Assembly: GCA_963698775.1 (NCBI GenBank)
Contig: CAVOSE010000008.1
Span: forward strand, 9,004 to 73,003
Source of the DNA: Thiohalocapsa sp963698775
GTDB taxonomy: Bacteria > Pseudomonadota > Gammaproteobacteria > Chromatiales > Chromatiaceae
DNA: 64,000 nt
Direction of reading: 5' to 3'
Position numbers and translations under genes: made by a program. Shown piece after piece: positions 56,067 to 64,000 of this stretch. The notes under the pieces are model-generated. The model saw only the letters and a list, made by a program, of their open reading frames with translations, made no database searches and was not told the DNA's origin. Each line of letters starts with the position of its first letter. The first letter of the stretch is position 1.

Positions 56067-57182
56067 TCAACGCGCAAGCAATAACCGAAGCATGCGCCTC
56101 AGCGGCTCAGCGGCCCCCCAGAGCAACTGGTCGCCCACCGTGAACGCGGACAGGAAGGTCGGCCCCATATTCATCTTGCGCAGACGCCCGACGGGGATGG
56201 CGAGCGTGCCGCTGACCACCGCCGGAGACAGCTCGGCAATGGTCCGATCGCGCTGATTAGGCACGACGCGCACCCAATCGTTGGCACCGGCGAGCAGGTC
56301 CGCGATCTCGTCGACCGGTATGTCCCGACGCAGCTTGATCGTCAACCCTTGGCTATGGCATCGCATGGCGCCGATGCGTACGCAGGTGCCGTCGATGGCA
56401 ACCGGGTCATCGGAGCGACCGAGGATCTTGTTGGTTTCGGCATGCCCCTTCCATTCTTCACGGGACTGACCGTTTTCGAGCTGCCTGTCGATCCAGGGGA
56501 TCAAGCTGCCCGCCAGCGGCACCGTGAACAGCTCATGCGGAAAGTCGGCGGCACGCATCCGCTCGGTCACGGCGCGATCGATGTCGAGGATCGAACTGCC
56601 TGGATCAGCGAGCAGATCGGCAACCCCGTCGCGTAGCGCGCCCATCTGTGCCAACAGCTCGCGCATGTTGCGAGCGCCGGCGCCAGAGGCTGCCTGATAG
56701 GTCATGGCGCTGACCCATTCGACCAGATCCCGCCGCAGCAACTCGCCGACCGCCATCAGCATCAGGCTCACGGTGCAGTTGCCGCCGATGAAGTCGCGCT
56801 TGCCCGCGGCGAGCGCCTGCTCGATGACGTTCGAATTGACCGGATCGAGGATGATGGTGCTATCAGCAGCCATGCGCAGCGTGGAGGCGGCGTCGATCCA
56901 ATGGCCTCGCCATCCTCGCGCCCGCAGCGGCTCGAACACCGCCGAGGTATAGTCGCCGCCTTGGCAGGTGACGATCGCATCCATGGTCGCCAGCGCATCC
57001 AGATCGTGGGCATCCAGCAACGGCTGCGCCCCGCGACCGACATCCGGCCCCGGCTCGCCCTGTTGCGAGGTCGTGAAGAAGACCGGCTCCGAAATCTCGG
57101 CAAAGTCATTCTCGTCGCGCATACGGTCCATCAGGACCGAACCGACCATACCGCGCCAACCGACGAAACCGACCCGATTCAT
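56067..57182 (-). CDS. asd: Aspartate-semialdehyde dehydrogenase
   Basis: A 371-residue Asd of the gammaproteobacterial type: VGFVGWRGMVGSVLMDRM, FFTTSQQGEPGPD, CQGGDYTSAVFEPLR, active Cys in IGGNCTVSLMLMA, and MTYQAASGAGARNMRELL. It reduces aspartyl phosphate for lysine, threonine and methionine synthesis. Confidence 0.97.
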   Translation of the reverse strand: MNRVGFVGWRGMVGSVLMDRMRDENDFAEISEPVFFTTSQQGEPGPDVGRGAQPLLDAHDLDALATMDAIVTCQGGDYTSAVFEPLRARGWRGHWIDAASTLRMAADSTIILDPVNSNVIEQALAAGKRDFIGGNCTVSLMLMAVGELLRRDLVEWVSAMTYQAASGAGARNMRELLAQMGALRDGVADLLADPGSSILDIDRAVTERMRAADFPHELFTVPLAGSLIPWIDRQLENGQSREEWKGHAETNKILGRSDDPVAIDGTCVRIGAMRCHSQGLTIKLRRDIPVDEIADLLAGANDWVRVVPNQRDRTIAELSPAVVSGTLAIPVGRLRKMNMGPTFLSAFTVGDQLLWGAAEPLRRMLRLLLAR

Positions 57183-57239
57183 ACTGCTGCTCCGATAGAG
57201 TGAAGGCCAGAAGGAAACGTGAACGTCAGCTGAGCAGGC

Positions 57240-58328
57240 TCAGCTTTGTCCTGCGCGCATGGCCGAGACCACCGCATCGCCCATCGCCTCGGTGCCGACC
57301 TGTTGCGCCCCGTCGGAAAAGATGTCCGGCGTGCGCAGACCGAGATCGAGCACCGCGGACACTGCCGCTTCGATCCGCTCGGCATGCTCCGGGGCATCGA
57401 GCGAGTAGCGCAGCATCATGGCCACCGACAGAATCGTCGCCAGCGGATTCGCGACGCCCTTGCCGGCGATATCAGGGGCCGAGCCGTGGATGGGCTCGTA
57501 CATACCCTTGCCGTCCGCGTCCAGCGAAGCCGACGGCAGCATGCCGATGGAACCGGTCAGCATCGCGGCGCAGTCCGACAGGATGTCGCCAAACATATTG
57601 GTGGTCACCATGACGTCGAACTGCTTCGGCGCCCGCACCAGTTGCATGGCGGCATTGTCGACGTACATGTGGCTGAGTTCGATCTCGGGATAATCCGCAA
57701 CCGCCTTGATCGCGACCTCGCGCCACAGCTCCGTGCACTCGAGCACGTTGGCCTTGTCGACGGAGCACACGCGCTTGCCGCGCTTCATCGCGATGTCGAA
57801 TGCGACGCGGCAGATGCGGTCGATCTCCGACTCAGTGTAGACCAGCGTATTGACACCGCGACGCTCACCAGAGGGCAAGGTCTCGACGCCCCGTGGCTGA
57901 CCAAAATAGATACCGCCGGTCAGCTCGCGGACGATCAGGATGTCGAGACCGGACACGACGTCGGCGCGCAGCGTCGAGGCAGCGGCGAGTTGCGGATAGA
58001 GAATCGCAGGGCGTAGGTTGGCGAACAGTCCAAGCTCCGCTCGCAGACCGAGCAGACCCTTTTCCGGCCGCACGGCGATATCCAGCGGTTCCCATTTGGG
58101 TCCGCCGACGGCACCCAGCAGCACGGCGTCCGCTTCCCGCGCCAGATCGAGGGTCGCACCGGGCAGCGGATGGCCCGCGGCATCATACGCTGCACCGCCC
58201 ACCAGCGCCTCGTCCATATCGATGTCGAGACCGAAATCGTCGCGCAGGCAGGCCAGCACCTTCACGGCCTCATCGACGATCTCCGGCCCGATGCCGTCTC
58301 CCGGCAGAATTAGGATTTTCTTGCTCAA
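57240..58328 (-). CDS. leuB: 3-isopropylmalate dehydrogenase
   Basis: A 362-residue enzyme with KKILILPGDGIGPEI, GAVGGPKWE, RELTGGIYFGQPRG, VDKANVLECTELWREV, TNMFGDILSD and HGSAPDIAGKG. It is the oxidative decarboxylation step of leucine synthesis. TTG 58328 is chosen because GGAG lies six bases before it and it matches the family start; a codon 45 bases upstream would add an unlikely leader. Confidence 0.95.
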   Translation of the reverse strand: MSKKILILPGDGIGPEIVDEAVKVLACLRDDFGLDIDMDEALVGGAAYDAAGHPLPGATLDLAREADAVLLGAVGGPKWEPLDIAVRPEKGLLGLRAELGLFANLRPAILYPQLAAASTLRADVVSGLDILIVRELTGGIYFGQPRGVETLPSGERRGVNTLVYTESEIDRICRVAFDIAMKRGKRVCSVDKANVLECTELWREVAIKAVADYPEIELSHMYVDNAAMQLVRAPKQFDVMVTTNMFGDILSDCAAMLTGSIGMLPSASLDADGKGMYEPIHGSAPDIAGKGVANPLATILSVAMMLRYSLDAPEHAERIEAAVSAVLDLGLRTPDIFSDGAQQVGTEAMGDAVVSAMRAGQS

Positions 58329-58519
58329 GTCTTGCTCCGAAAGGTGTGTTGCTAGGCACTCGCGCAGCGGCACCTAGCCCGAATGTCTCACGCGAAGCCG
58401 CGAAGAACGCAAAGAAATACAAGCGCAGCGGTTGCGCCATCGATGCGCTGAACCGACTGGCGATTGCGCCGGCTCAATGCAATGGCTGAATGCGCGTACC
58501 GGCTAGCGCGTATCCGGCC

Positions 58520-58549
58520 GCATCAGGCGGCATCAGGCGGCATCAGGCG
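58520..58549. repeat. Three 10-base tandem repeats at the leuD stop
   Basis: GCATCAGGCG occurs three times head to tail; the leuD stop codon (58543-58545) lies in the last unit, so the repeat begins within the gene's 3' end. Confidence 0.8.
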
Positions 58550-59187
58550 AACAACCAAGGCGCCTCAGCACGCCGGCGCTGCTCGTAAGCGCCGATCTCG
58601 TCCACCTGCTGTAGCGTCAGCGCAATATCATCCAGTCCGTGGATCAGGCAGTGGTGATGAAACGGATCGATGACGATCTCGATCGGGGCCTGCCCCTCCG
58701 CACCTGGATGCAGCCTCAAATTGTGCAGATCCACCTCGATCTCCAACGGCTGGTCGCCGCCCGCGAGCTCGAACAACTCGTCGATCAGCGCCTCGTCCAG
58801 TACTACCGGCAACAGGCCGTTCTTGATGGCGTTTTGATGAAAAATATCCGCAAAACTCGGCGCCAGCAGCACCCGGAAACCATGGTCAGCCAATGCCCAG
58901 GGCGCATGTTCACGGGAGGAACCGCAGCCGAAGTTGTGCCGCGTCAGCAGAATGTTGGCGCCGGCATACTTAGGATCGTTCAGGACGAACTCGGCATTCA
59001 ATGGACGTCCGGAACAGTCCTGCTCCGGCTCGCCCTGATCCAGATAGCGCCACTCGTCGAACAGGTTCGGTCCGAACCCGGTACGCTTGATGGACTTCAG
59101 AAACTGCTTGGGGATTATCGCGTCGGTATCGACGTTGGCGCGGTCCAGCGGCAGGACGATACCGCGGAAGTTCTCGAACGGCTTCAT
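58543..59187 (-). CDS. leuD: 3-isopropylmalate dehydratase small subunit
   Basis: A 214-residue protein: VLPLDRANVDTDAIIPKQFL, FGCGSSREHAPWALADHGF and SFADIFHQNAIKNGLLPV. Forms the isomerase with LeuC. ATG 59187 follows the leuC stop by one base. Confidence 0.97.
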   Translation of the reverse strand: MKPFENFRGIVLPLDRANVDTDAIIPKQFLKSIKRTGFGPNLFDEWRYLDQGEPEQDCSGRPLNAEFVLNDPKYAGANILLTRHNFGCGSSREHAPWALADHGFRVLLAPSFADIFHQNAIKNGLLPVVLDEALIDELFELAGGDQPLEIEVDLHNLRLHPGAEGQAPIEIVIDPFHHHCLIHGLDDIALTLQQVDEIGAYEQRRRAEAPWLFA

Positions 59188-59188
59188 G

Positions 59189-60595
59189 TCAGATCTCCCG
59201 GACGTCGATGAAATGGCCATGAACGGCCGCCGCGGCAGCCATTGCCGGGCTCACCAGATGGGTGCGCCCACCCTGCCCCTGGCGGCCCTCGAAATTGCGG
59301 TTGCTCGTGGAAGCGCAGCGTTCCCCAGGTTCGAGGCGGTCGGCATTCATCGCCAGACACATAGAGCAGCCGGGTTCCCGCCACTCGAAGCCTGCCTCGG
59401 TGAAGATCTTGTCCAGCCCCTCGGCCTCCGCCTGCTCCTTGACCAACCCAGAACCGGGCACGACCAGCGCGAGTTTGATGCTGTCGGCCACCTTACGGCC
59501 GATGGCCACCTCGGCGGCGGCTCGCAGGTCCTCGATACGTCCATTGGTGCAGGAGCCGATAAAGACCTTATCGACGGCGACCTCGGTCAATGGGGTACCG
59601 GGCGCGAGGCCCATATAGGCCAGCGCGTGACGGATGCCGCCGGCCTTGACCGGGTCGGCGATCTCGTCCGGATTCGGCACCTCGCCGTCCACCGGCAGCA
59701 CCATCTCCGGCGACGTGCCCCAGGTAACCTGCGGGCGGATGCTCGCGGCATCGATGCGCACCACGCGATCGTAGCGCGCGCCTGGGTCGGAGTTCAGGCT
59801 CGTCCAGTAGGCCGCCGCCTGCTCAAACTGCTCGGCCGACGGCGCGAACGGCCGCCCGCGGACGTAGTCGACGGTCTTCTCGTCGATACCGATGACCCCG
59901 GCCCGCGCACCGGCCTCGATGGCCATATTGCACACCGTCATGCGCCCTTCCATGCTCAGGGCGCGGATCGCGTCACCGGCGAACTCGATCACATGTCCGG
60001 TACCGCCAGCAGTGCCGATCTCACCGATCACGGCCAGCACGATATCCTTGGCCGTCACGCCGCGACCCAGCGCGCCGTCGACACTGACCAGCATCGACTT
60101 GGACTTTTTTTGCAGCAGGCATTGCGTGGCCAGCACATGCTCCACCTCGGACGTGCCGATACCGAAGGCCAGCGCGCCGAATGCGCCATGGGTAGCGGTA
60201 TGACTGTCGCCACAGACGATGGTCATGCCTGGCTGCGTAAAGCCCTCCTCCGGCCCCACCACATGCACGATGCCCTGGCGCTTGTCCGCCATGTCGAACA
60301 GCGTGATGCCGAATTCCCGACAGTTGGCCTCGAGCGTCTCCACCTGCACCCGCGACACGGGATCGACAATGCCGAGATGGCGGTCAGTGGTGGGCACGTT
60401 GTGATCCGGCACCGCCAGGTTCGCCTCGGGCCGGCGCGGCTTGCGATCGGTCAGGCGCAGGCCCTCGAAGGCCTGCGGAGAGGTGACCTCATGCACCAAC
60501 TGGCGGTCGATGTACAACAGCGTCGTACCGTGCTCGTCAACGCGCACCACGTGCGCGTCCCAGATCTTGTCGTAAAGGGTTTGCGGATTGGCCAT
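59189..60595 (-). CDS. leuC: 3-isopropylmalate dehydratase large subunit
   Basis: The 468-residue aconitase-fold subunit has LYDKIWDAHVV, VCGDSHTATHGAFGALAFGIG, the cluster cysteines in FIGSCTNGR and GCSMCLAMN, and SNRNFEGRQGQGGRTHLVSP. It binds a [4Fe-4S] cluster. ATG 60595 gives MANPQTLYDKI. It is the first gene of the leuCDB run. Confidence 0.97.
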   Translation of the reverse strand: MANPQTLYDKIWDAHVVRVDEHGTTLLYIDRQLVHEVTSPQAFEGLRLTDRKPRRPEANLAVPDHNVPTTDRHLGIVDPVSRVQVETLEANCREFGITLFDMADKRQGIVHVVGPEEGFTQPGMTIVCGDSHTATHGAFGALAFGIGTSEVEHVLATQCLLQKKSKSMLVSVDGALGRGVTAKDIVLAVIGEIGTAGGTGHVIEFAGDAIRALSMEGRMTVCNMAIEAGARAGVIGIDEKTVDYVRGRPFAPSAEQFEQAAAYWTSLNSDPGARYDRVVRIDAASIRPQVTWGTSPEMVLPVDGEVPNPDEIADPVKAGGIRHALAYMGLAPGTPLTEVAVDKVFIGSCTNGRIEDLRAAAEVAIGRKVADSIKLALVVPGSGLVKEQAEAEGLDKIFTEAGFEWREPGCSMCLAMNADRLEPGERCASTSNRNFEGRQGQGGRTHLVSPAMAAAAAVHGHFIDVREI

Positions 60596-60966
60596 GCTCG
60601 ATCTCGGCAACAAATGCGAAGCCGAACAGCATAAACCGGTGCCGTACCGAACTCAATCAGCTACGGCGAGCGAAGATGACCGAAACGGGTGCCATCCGGG
60701 ATGGACGGCGCGGTCGCCATCGCGCCCTGCCGCAGCGGGATAGGCGTGGCGAACAACCGTCTCGGGTATGCCCCCGAAGCGCTGGGAAGCGTGCGCGGTT
60801 GTCCCGCCATCTGGCGATGGCGACGCGGCCAACGCCATCTACTCCGGGGCGACGCTCGTGTTGTCACTCTTGTTCTGCTATCGCAACTTGTCATACTGAT
60901 CCGCGCTGACCGCACCCGATTCGTCGCTCTTGTGGGTGCCTGCGGGAGAGCGGTTCTAGGACCGTT
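60596..60966. other. Intergenic region upstream of leuC
   Basis: About 370 bases with no recognised gene. It would hold the leuC promoter; small imperfect palindromes are present, but no leader peptide with leucine codons was identified. Confidence 0.4.
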
Positions 60967-61173
60967 TTAGTCGATATTGATTTCGGCAAACGGTCCCAGC
61001 GCGAGCCCAACAAAGCCGAGATGCTCCATTGCAGGACTCCGTTCTTTCCCGCCAGGGTAGCCAATGAAGAGTCGATAATCGTCCTCCGCGAAAAAGATTG
61101 CCGTCCGATCGATGCCGCGCAAAATGACGTGCATAGGGAAGCCGCCGGCGGCAATGCGGGCGTGCCGTGGCAC
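60967..61173 (-). pseudogene. N-terminal fragment of a REP-associated tyrosine transposase (RAYT, IS200-like)
   Basis: The first about 36 codons (MPRHARIAAGGFPMHVILRG and IDRTAIFFAEDDYRLFI) match the start of REP-associated Y1 transposases, which are normally 200 residues or more. After that the sequence diverges (GFVGLALGPFAEINID) and stops, so the HUH motif and catalytic Tyr are lost. It is a decayed source gene for the REP-like elements found across the window. Confidence 0.75.
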
Positions 61174-61478
61174 ACCAATAGGGCGTCCTCTAGAAGGAGC
61201 ACAGGAACGGCTGACAGCAGCAAACCCTGGTCCGCCCCAGGTTTCTCACGCGGCTTCCTTCAGATCCCTCATTGGCTCCCGTGCGGTAGCTTCCCCGCAG
61301 TTACTCCTCTTCCTTGCGGTGCGCACGGCAGTTTCTTCGGGCACCCTTGCCTTCACCTCCATGTTCCCCTCTTCCAAGGGCCATGGCTGGACTTGCACCA
61401 GCTAGCCGACTAGCATGCGGGGCACATATGGCGAGCGCTGCGCTCGCCCGACCCCGCCAGGGGCGTTATGATCGAGGC
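61174..61478. other. Non-coding stretch, possibly a group II intron-like RNA fragment
   Basis: On the minus strand about 61245-61424 reads as a purine-rich structured sequence with the hairpin GCTGGTGCAAGTCCAGC, reminiscent of domain I of bacterial group II introns (GGTGNAAGTCC loop). No reverse transcriptase is present. The match is by eye and weak. Confidence 0.3.
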
Positions 61479-61746
61479 ATGAATCAACGCCACCGCAAGA
61501 CCCTTGCCGCCATCTTTTCCGACCCGGTGAACGGCAACATGGAATGGCGGCGCATCGGAGGCGCTGCTGCTCGCGCTCGGGGCCGCCAAGGACGAGGGGC
61601 AGGGCTCGGCGGTGACATTCTTCCTCAACGGCCGGCGCGCAGACTTCCACCGCCCTCATCCACAAAAAGAAGCGCTGCGCTAACGCGTCAAGGCGGTCGG
61701 AGATTTCCTACGCAGCGCCGACATCCAGCCTGAGCGAGACGACTAG
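61479..61746 (+). pseudogene. HicA-family toxin, inactivated
   Basis: Starts MNQRHRKTLAAIFSDPVNGN with a typical HicA-type beginning; the rest of the family profile (EALLLALGA, FFLNGRRADFHRPHPQKEALR, RVKAVGDFLRSADI) continues only after removing one G at 61557/61558, and an in-frame TAA (61681-61683) then interrupts it before the final stop. Both lesions inactivate the toxin. The antitoxin gene follows directly. Confidence 0.85.
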
Positions 61747-62079
61747 ATGAGCAGGATCAACTACCGAGGCTATCCCGCGCTGGTGGACTACGACGCGGAA
61801 GACCGCATCTTCGTCGGGCGATTGGCGGGTATCGACGACATCGTCGTATTCCACGGCACGACGGTGGATGAGCTGGAAACCGCTTTCCACGAGATCGTCG
61901 ACCACTATCTGGAGGTCAGCGAACGCCGTGGAATCCCCGCGCAGGAGCCCACAACCGAGACTTTGACGGTTCATGTGCCGCCGGATGTTTATGCTGCGGT
62001 CACGCGTGCTGCCGAGCTTGAAGGGGCGAGCATCGATAACTGGGCGGCAAGACGCCTGGGCGAAGCGGCCCGTTCTTAG
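61747..62079 (+). CDS. HicB-family antitoxin (orphan)
   Basis: An intact 110-residue protein starting MSRINYRGYPALVDYDAEDR, with FVGRLAGIDDIVVFHGTTVDELETAFHEIVDHYLE (HicB RNase-H-like fold) and a C-terminal ribbon-helix-helix-like region (LTVHVPPDVYAAVTRAAELEGASIDNWAA). ATG 61747 immediately follows the toxin stop. With its toxin broken it may persist as a DNA-binding regulator or be on its way to loss. Confidence 0.88.
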   Translation: MSRINYRGYPALVDYDAEDRIFVGRLAGIDDIVVFHGTTVDELETAFHEIVDHYLEVSERRGIPAQEPTTETLTVHVPPDVYAAVTRAAELEGASIDNWAARRLGEAARS

Positions 62080-62241
62080 CACGGGGGAACTATAGGGAAT
62101 TGCGGTGACAAGAATTACGGAGGGCCGAAAGCGCGTAGCGAAAGTGGTCGGTGGCCGGCTTGCCGAGCTTGTTTCCGGGGGTTTAGCTGCTGCGTCCAGC
62201 ACGTCGAGGGCCCAGGGTCTTGTATCTTGTGCAAGACACAA
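62080..62241. other. Spacer with short inverted repeat
   Basis: Between hicB and the toxin fragment. Contains the inverted repeat TCTTGTG/CACAAGA (about 62225-62243). No gene seen. Confidence 0.35.
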
Positions 62242-62277
62242 GACCCCGTGCACTCTCGTGACCCCGTGCACTCTCGT
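62242..62277 (+). repeat. 18-base direct tandem duplication
   Basis: GACCCCGTGCACTCTCGT occurs twice in tandem (62242-62259, 62260-62277), exactly where the MazF-like sequence loses its 5' end. Confidence 0.9.
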
Positions 62278-62537
62278 TCACCCACCTATCGGCGACAAAG
62301 AACAGGCCCGTCTTGGTGCTCAAAGCGTCGAATCCACAAGGCGACTTCGTGGCAGCGCAGATTACCTCGCAACTGCACCATCATCCCAGCATCAGACTTG
62401 CCCCTGATAATTTCGAACTCGCCAACTTGCCCAAGCCCAGTATTGTCCGTACCGACAAAGTGTTCACGTTGAGCGAGTCTCTCGTCACCAGGCGAATCGG
62501 CCGGCTGGCACAAGCGAGCGTCCAGCCAATCCTATGA
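62262..62537 (+). pseudogene. MazF/PemK-family toxin, 5'-truncated
   Basis: The open frame encodes SFTHLSATKNRPVLVLKAS, GDFVAAQITSQ, LAPDNFE, LPKPSIVRTDKVFTL and VTRRIGRL, the central and C-terminal parts of MazF/PemK mRNA interferases. The N-terminal strand and usual start are absent: an in-frame stop lies at 62259 and no start codon precedes the conserved part. Truncated and probably inactive. Confidence 0.82.
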
Positions 62538-62827
62538 TGTGGTGCTCGAAATGCCAGGCGCGGCACCGAGCAGGACAACCAACAATATCGGTACGCGCGA
62601 TGATTCTCGCGCTTGGCCGGTTCCGTGTTGCCAATGAGCCAGAGGTCAAAAAGCTCGAAAAGGACTGGGCAAAGTAAAGGAAGGAACATCGGCTGGACTT
62701 AGATGGAAAGCCAGAGATCACCGTCAATGAAGAGCCACGGAACAGCGTCCTTGAGATGCCGGAGCAAGGCTAGTGTTCGTCCCGTCGATCGCTTTCGAGT
62801 CATCGAGCCATCTTGACATCCGCGGGC
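62538..62827. other. Degenerate sequence between toxin fragment and integrase
   Basis: Short frames (for example one ending VANEPEVKKLEKDWAK, and LDGKPEITVNEEPRNSV) look like protein remnants but match nothing I recognise. No attC site was identified by eye. Confidence 0.35.
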
Positions 62828-63894
62828 TCAAAAATCCGCCGGGCTCTTCACTGGAACCATTCCCGGACGGTTCAGCACATGGGTATAGACCATGGTCGTC
62901 GACACGTCCGCGTGCCCCAGAAGCTCCTGCACGGTGCGGATATCGTAGTCCGCCTCAAGCAGGTGAGTTGCAAACGAATGACGCTTATGCCGCAAGACAT
63001 GACTGCTAATGCGCTTGGTAATCCCCGACTTCGCCGCCGCTTCGTGGATCTTGCGCCCCAATGACGACTCGTGCAGATGATGCCGCCGGATCAGTCCCGA
63101 CTTTGGGTCGCGCGATAGCTGAACGCTCGGGAATACGTACTGCCAGATCCATTCGCGTGGCGCGTTCGGATACTTGCGCGCCAGCGCGTACGGCAGATAC
63201 ACCCTGCCCGCGCCAGCCGCCAAGTCCGCCACGATGCAGCGCCTCGACCTCTTTGAGGTGCGTGACAAGCTTCGAGCCGTAACGCTTCGGCAGCGGCACG
63301 ACGCGATCCTTGTCTCCCTTGCCGTTGCGCACCACAATCGACTCGTGGCCGAAGTCAAGGTCAGCGACCCGCAGCCGCAGCCCCTCCAGTTTGCTCGGTA
63401 CGAATCGAATACTGCTTGGTCCGCAGCGTGGGCGGCAGGCTGGCCAAGACCGGGAATACCTCGGCGGACGCGGCAAACTTCGGCGCCTTCAGCCGCGCCT
63501 CCGGTGCCTGCTCGCGAGCGATGGTCGGATGATCCGCCGGCAGTACCGCCCCAGCTTCACGCCAATAGTCCCAATCCACCACTTGGGCCGATTTCACGTC
63601 GGCGAGGTCCACGAGCAGCAGCTGCAGCGCATCCACCATCTGGCGGAACTGCCAGTCTTGCCACTTGCCCTGGCTCGACGCCTGTCGGAGATATCCAGTA
63701 ATCTCGTCCGCCGAAAGGCCTTTGAGTGAGTTTGGCTGCACCGCGCCCAAGAACTGCTCGACGTGTGTCACGTACCAGCGCTGTGCCTTTTGCGGTATCC
63801 GCTTGGCGACCAGCAGCTCCCGGTACTGGTCCCAGCGTGACGGTGTGCCATTCTCGCGCCGGGGCGAGCCGGACAGGGTCTTGATTCTTGACAT
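62828..63894 (-). pseudogene. Integron-type tyrosine recombinase (IntI-like), frameshifted
   Basis: Starts at ATG 63894 with a normal N-terminal domain (RWDQYRELLVAKRIPQKAQR). The core shifts frame near 63395 (LEGLRLRVADLDFGHESIVV with GKGDKDRVVPLP) and again near 63236, then reads ADLAAGAGRVYLPYALARKY, REWIWQYVFPSVQLS and RRHHLHESSLGRKI, the extra domain diagnostic of integron integrases. Catalytic His/Arg lie in SHVLRHKRHSFATHLL, which has a three-residue insertion (HKR), and Tyr in VSTTMVYTHVL. Two frame changes plus a missing stretch around the first catalytic Arg make it inactive. Confidence 0.85.
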
Positions 63895-64000
63895 GTTTCC
63901 GCGCTCTTGGTAGCGTCTTGCGGAATTCGACTACTTTTTTTATGGTACGCAAATTGAACCATTTTGCGTGCATGCATGTTGAATGGTTCGTTTTGCATGC
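63895..64000. other. Region upstream of integrase, possible attI position, with inverted repeat
   Basis: In integrons attI lies just upstream of intI. This AT-rich stretch contains the inverted repeat GAACCATT (63956-63963) / AATGGTTC (63982-63989) and two TTTTGC...TGCATGC direct repeats. No confirmed attI; cassettes, if any, would be beyond the right edge. Confidence 0.35.

Noticed and set aside
60653..60966. Leucine attenuator leader upstream of leuC
   Set aside because: No short peptide with a run of leucine codons or a terminator with a T-run could be found.
62105..62407. 100-residue plus-strand frame and 62381-62689 minus-strand frame
   Set aside because: They overlap the MazF-like frame, which explains the conservation; composition is unremarkable.

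Overview
The window reads as high-GC chromosome from a gammaproteobacterial methylotroph. Two observations support this. The right half carries the gene order leuC-leuD-leuB-asd-fimV-truA-trpF-trpB-trpA-accD-folC-SPOR-cvpA-purF-metZ, which is typical of Gammaproteobacteria (Pseudomonas-like). The left half is an almost uninterrupted one-carbon (C1) island. No ribosomal RNA or tRNA gene was seen. The species cannot be named from this sequence.

Layout. 1-4.6 kb: a methanethiol oxidase (SBP56/MtoX) followed by a polypeptide that fuses a SCO copper chaperone to a MauG-like di-haem peroxidase (cut by the left edge), plus a separate divergent SCO protein. 5-6 kb: a secreted protein with a zinc-protease-like HEMLH motif. 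6.2-12 kb: folP, pabB and methanofuran/H4MPT cofactor genes (amino-acid kinase, a frameshifted mfnF, ATP-grasp, HisA-like). 12-20.2 kb, minus strand: mptG-mtdB-orfY-mch-orf7-orf5-fae-orf17, the tetrahydromethanopterin (H4MPT) formaldehyde oxidation set. 20.7-28.6 kb, plus strand: fhcD-fhcC, an insertion holding an opposite-strand Rieske protein and a second HEMLH protein, then fhcB-fhcA-DUF447-mfnB. 28.7-32.6 kb: a cytochrome c and pqqABCDE. 33.1-39.35 kb: xoxF-xoxG-xoxJ-CXXCW protein-xoxF2, where the two lanthanide-type methanol dehydrogenases share an almost identical catalytic domain but have different N termini.

These genes form one pathway. Methanethiol (MtoX) and methanol (XoxF with XoxG, XoxJ and PQQ) both yield formaldehyde. 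Fae, MtdB, Mch and FhcABCD then carry it on H4MPT/methylofuran to formate, and the cofactors for these steps are made by neighbouring genes.

39.9-60.6 kb: housekeeping genes, including a SufS-SufE fusion. 60.6-64 kb: a decayed mobile region with a REP-associated transposase fragment, a broken HicA toxin beside an intact HicB antitoxin, a 5'-truncated MazF/PemK toxin and a frameshifted integron-type integrase. Several REP-like palindrome families are scattered between genes.

The points I find most worth checking are the membrane-anchored second XoxF and its gene-conversion signature, the SCO-MauG fusion beside MtoX, and the unknown HEMLH protein pair bracketing the C1 cluster.
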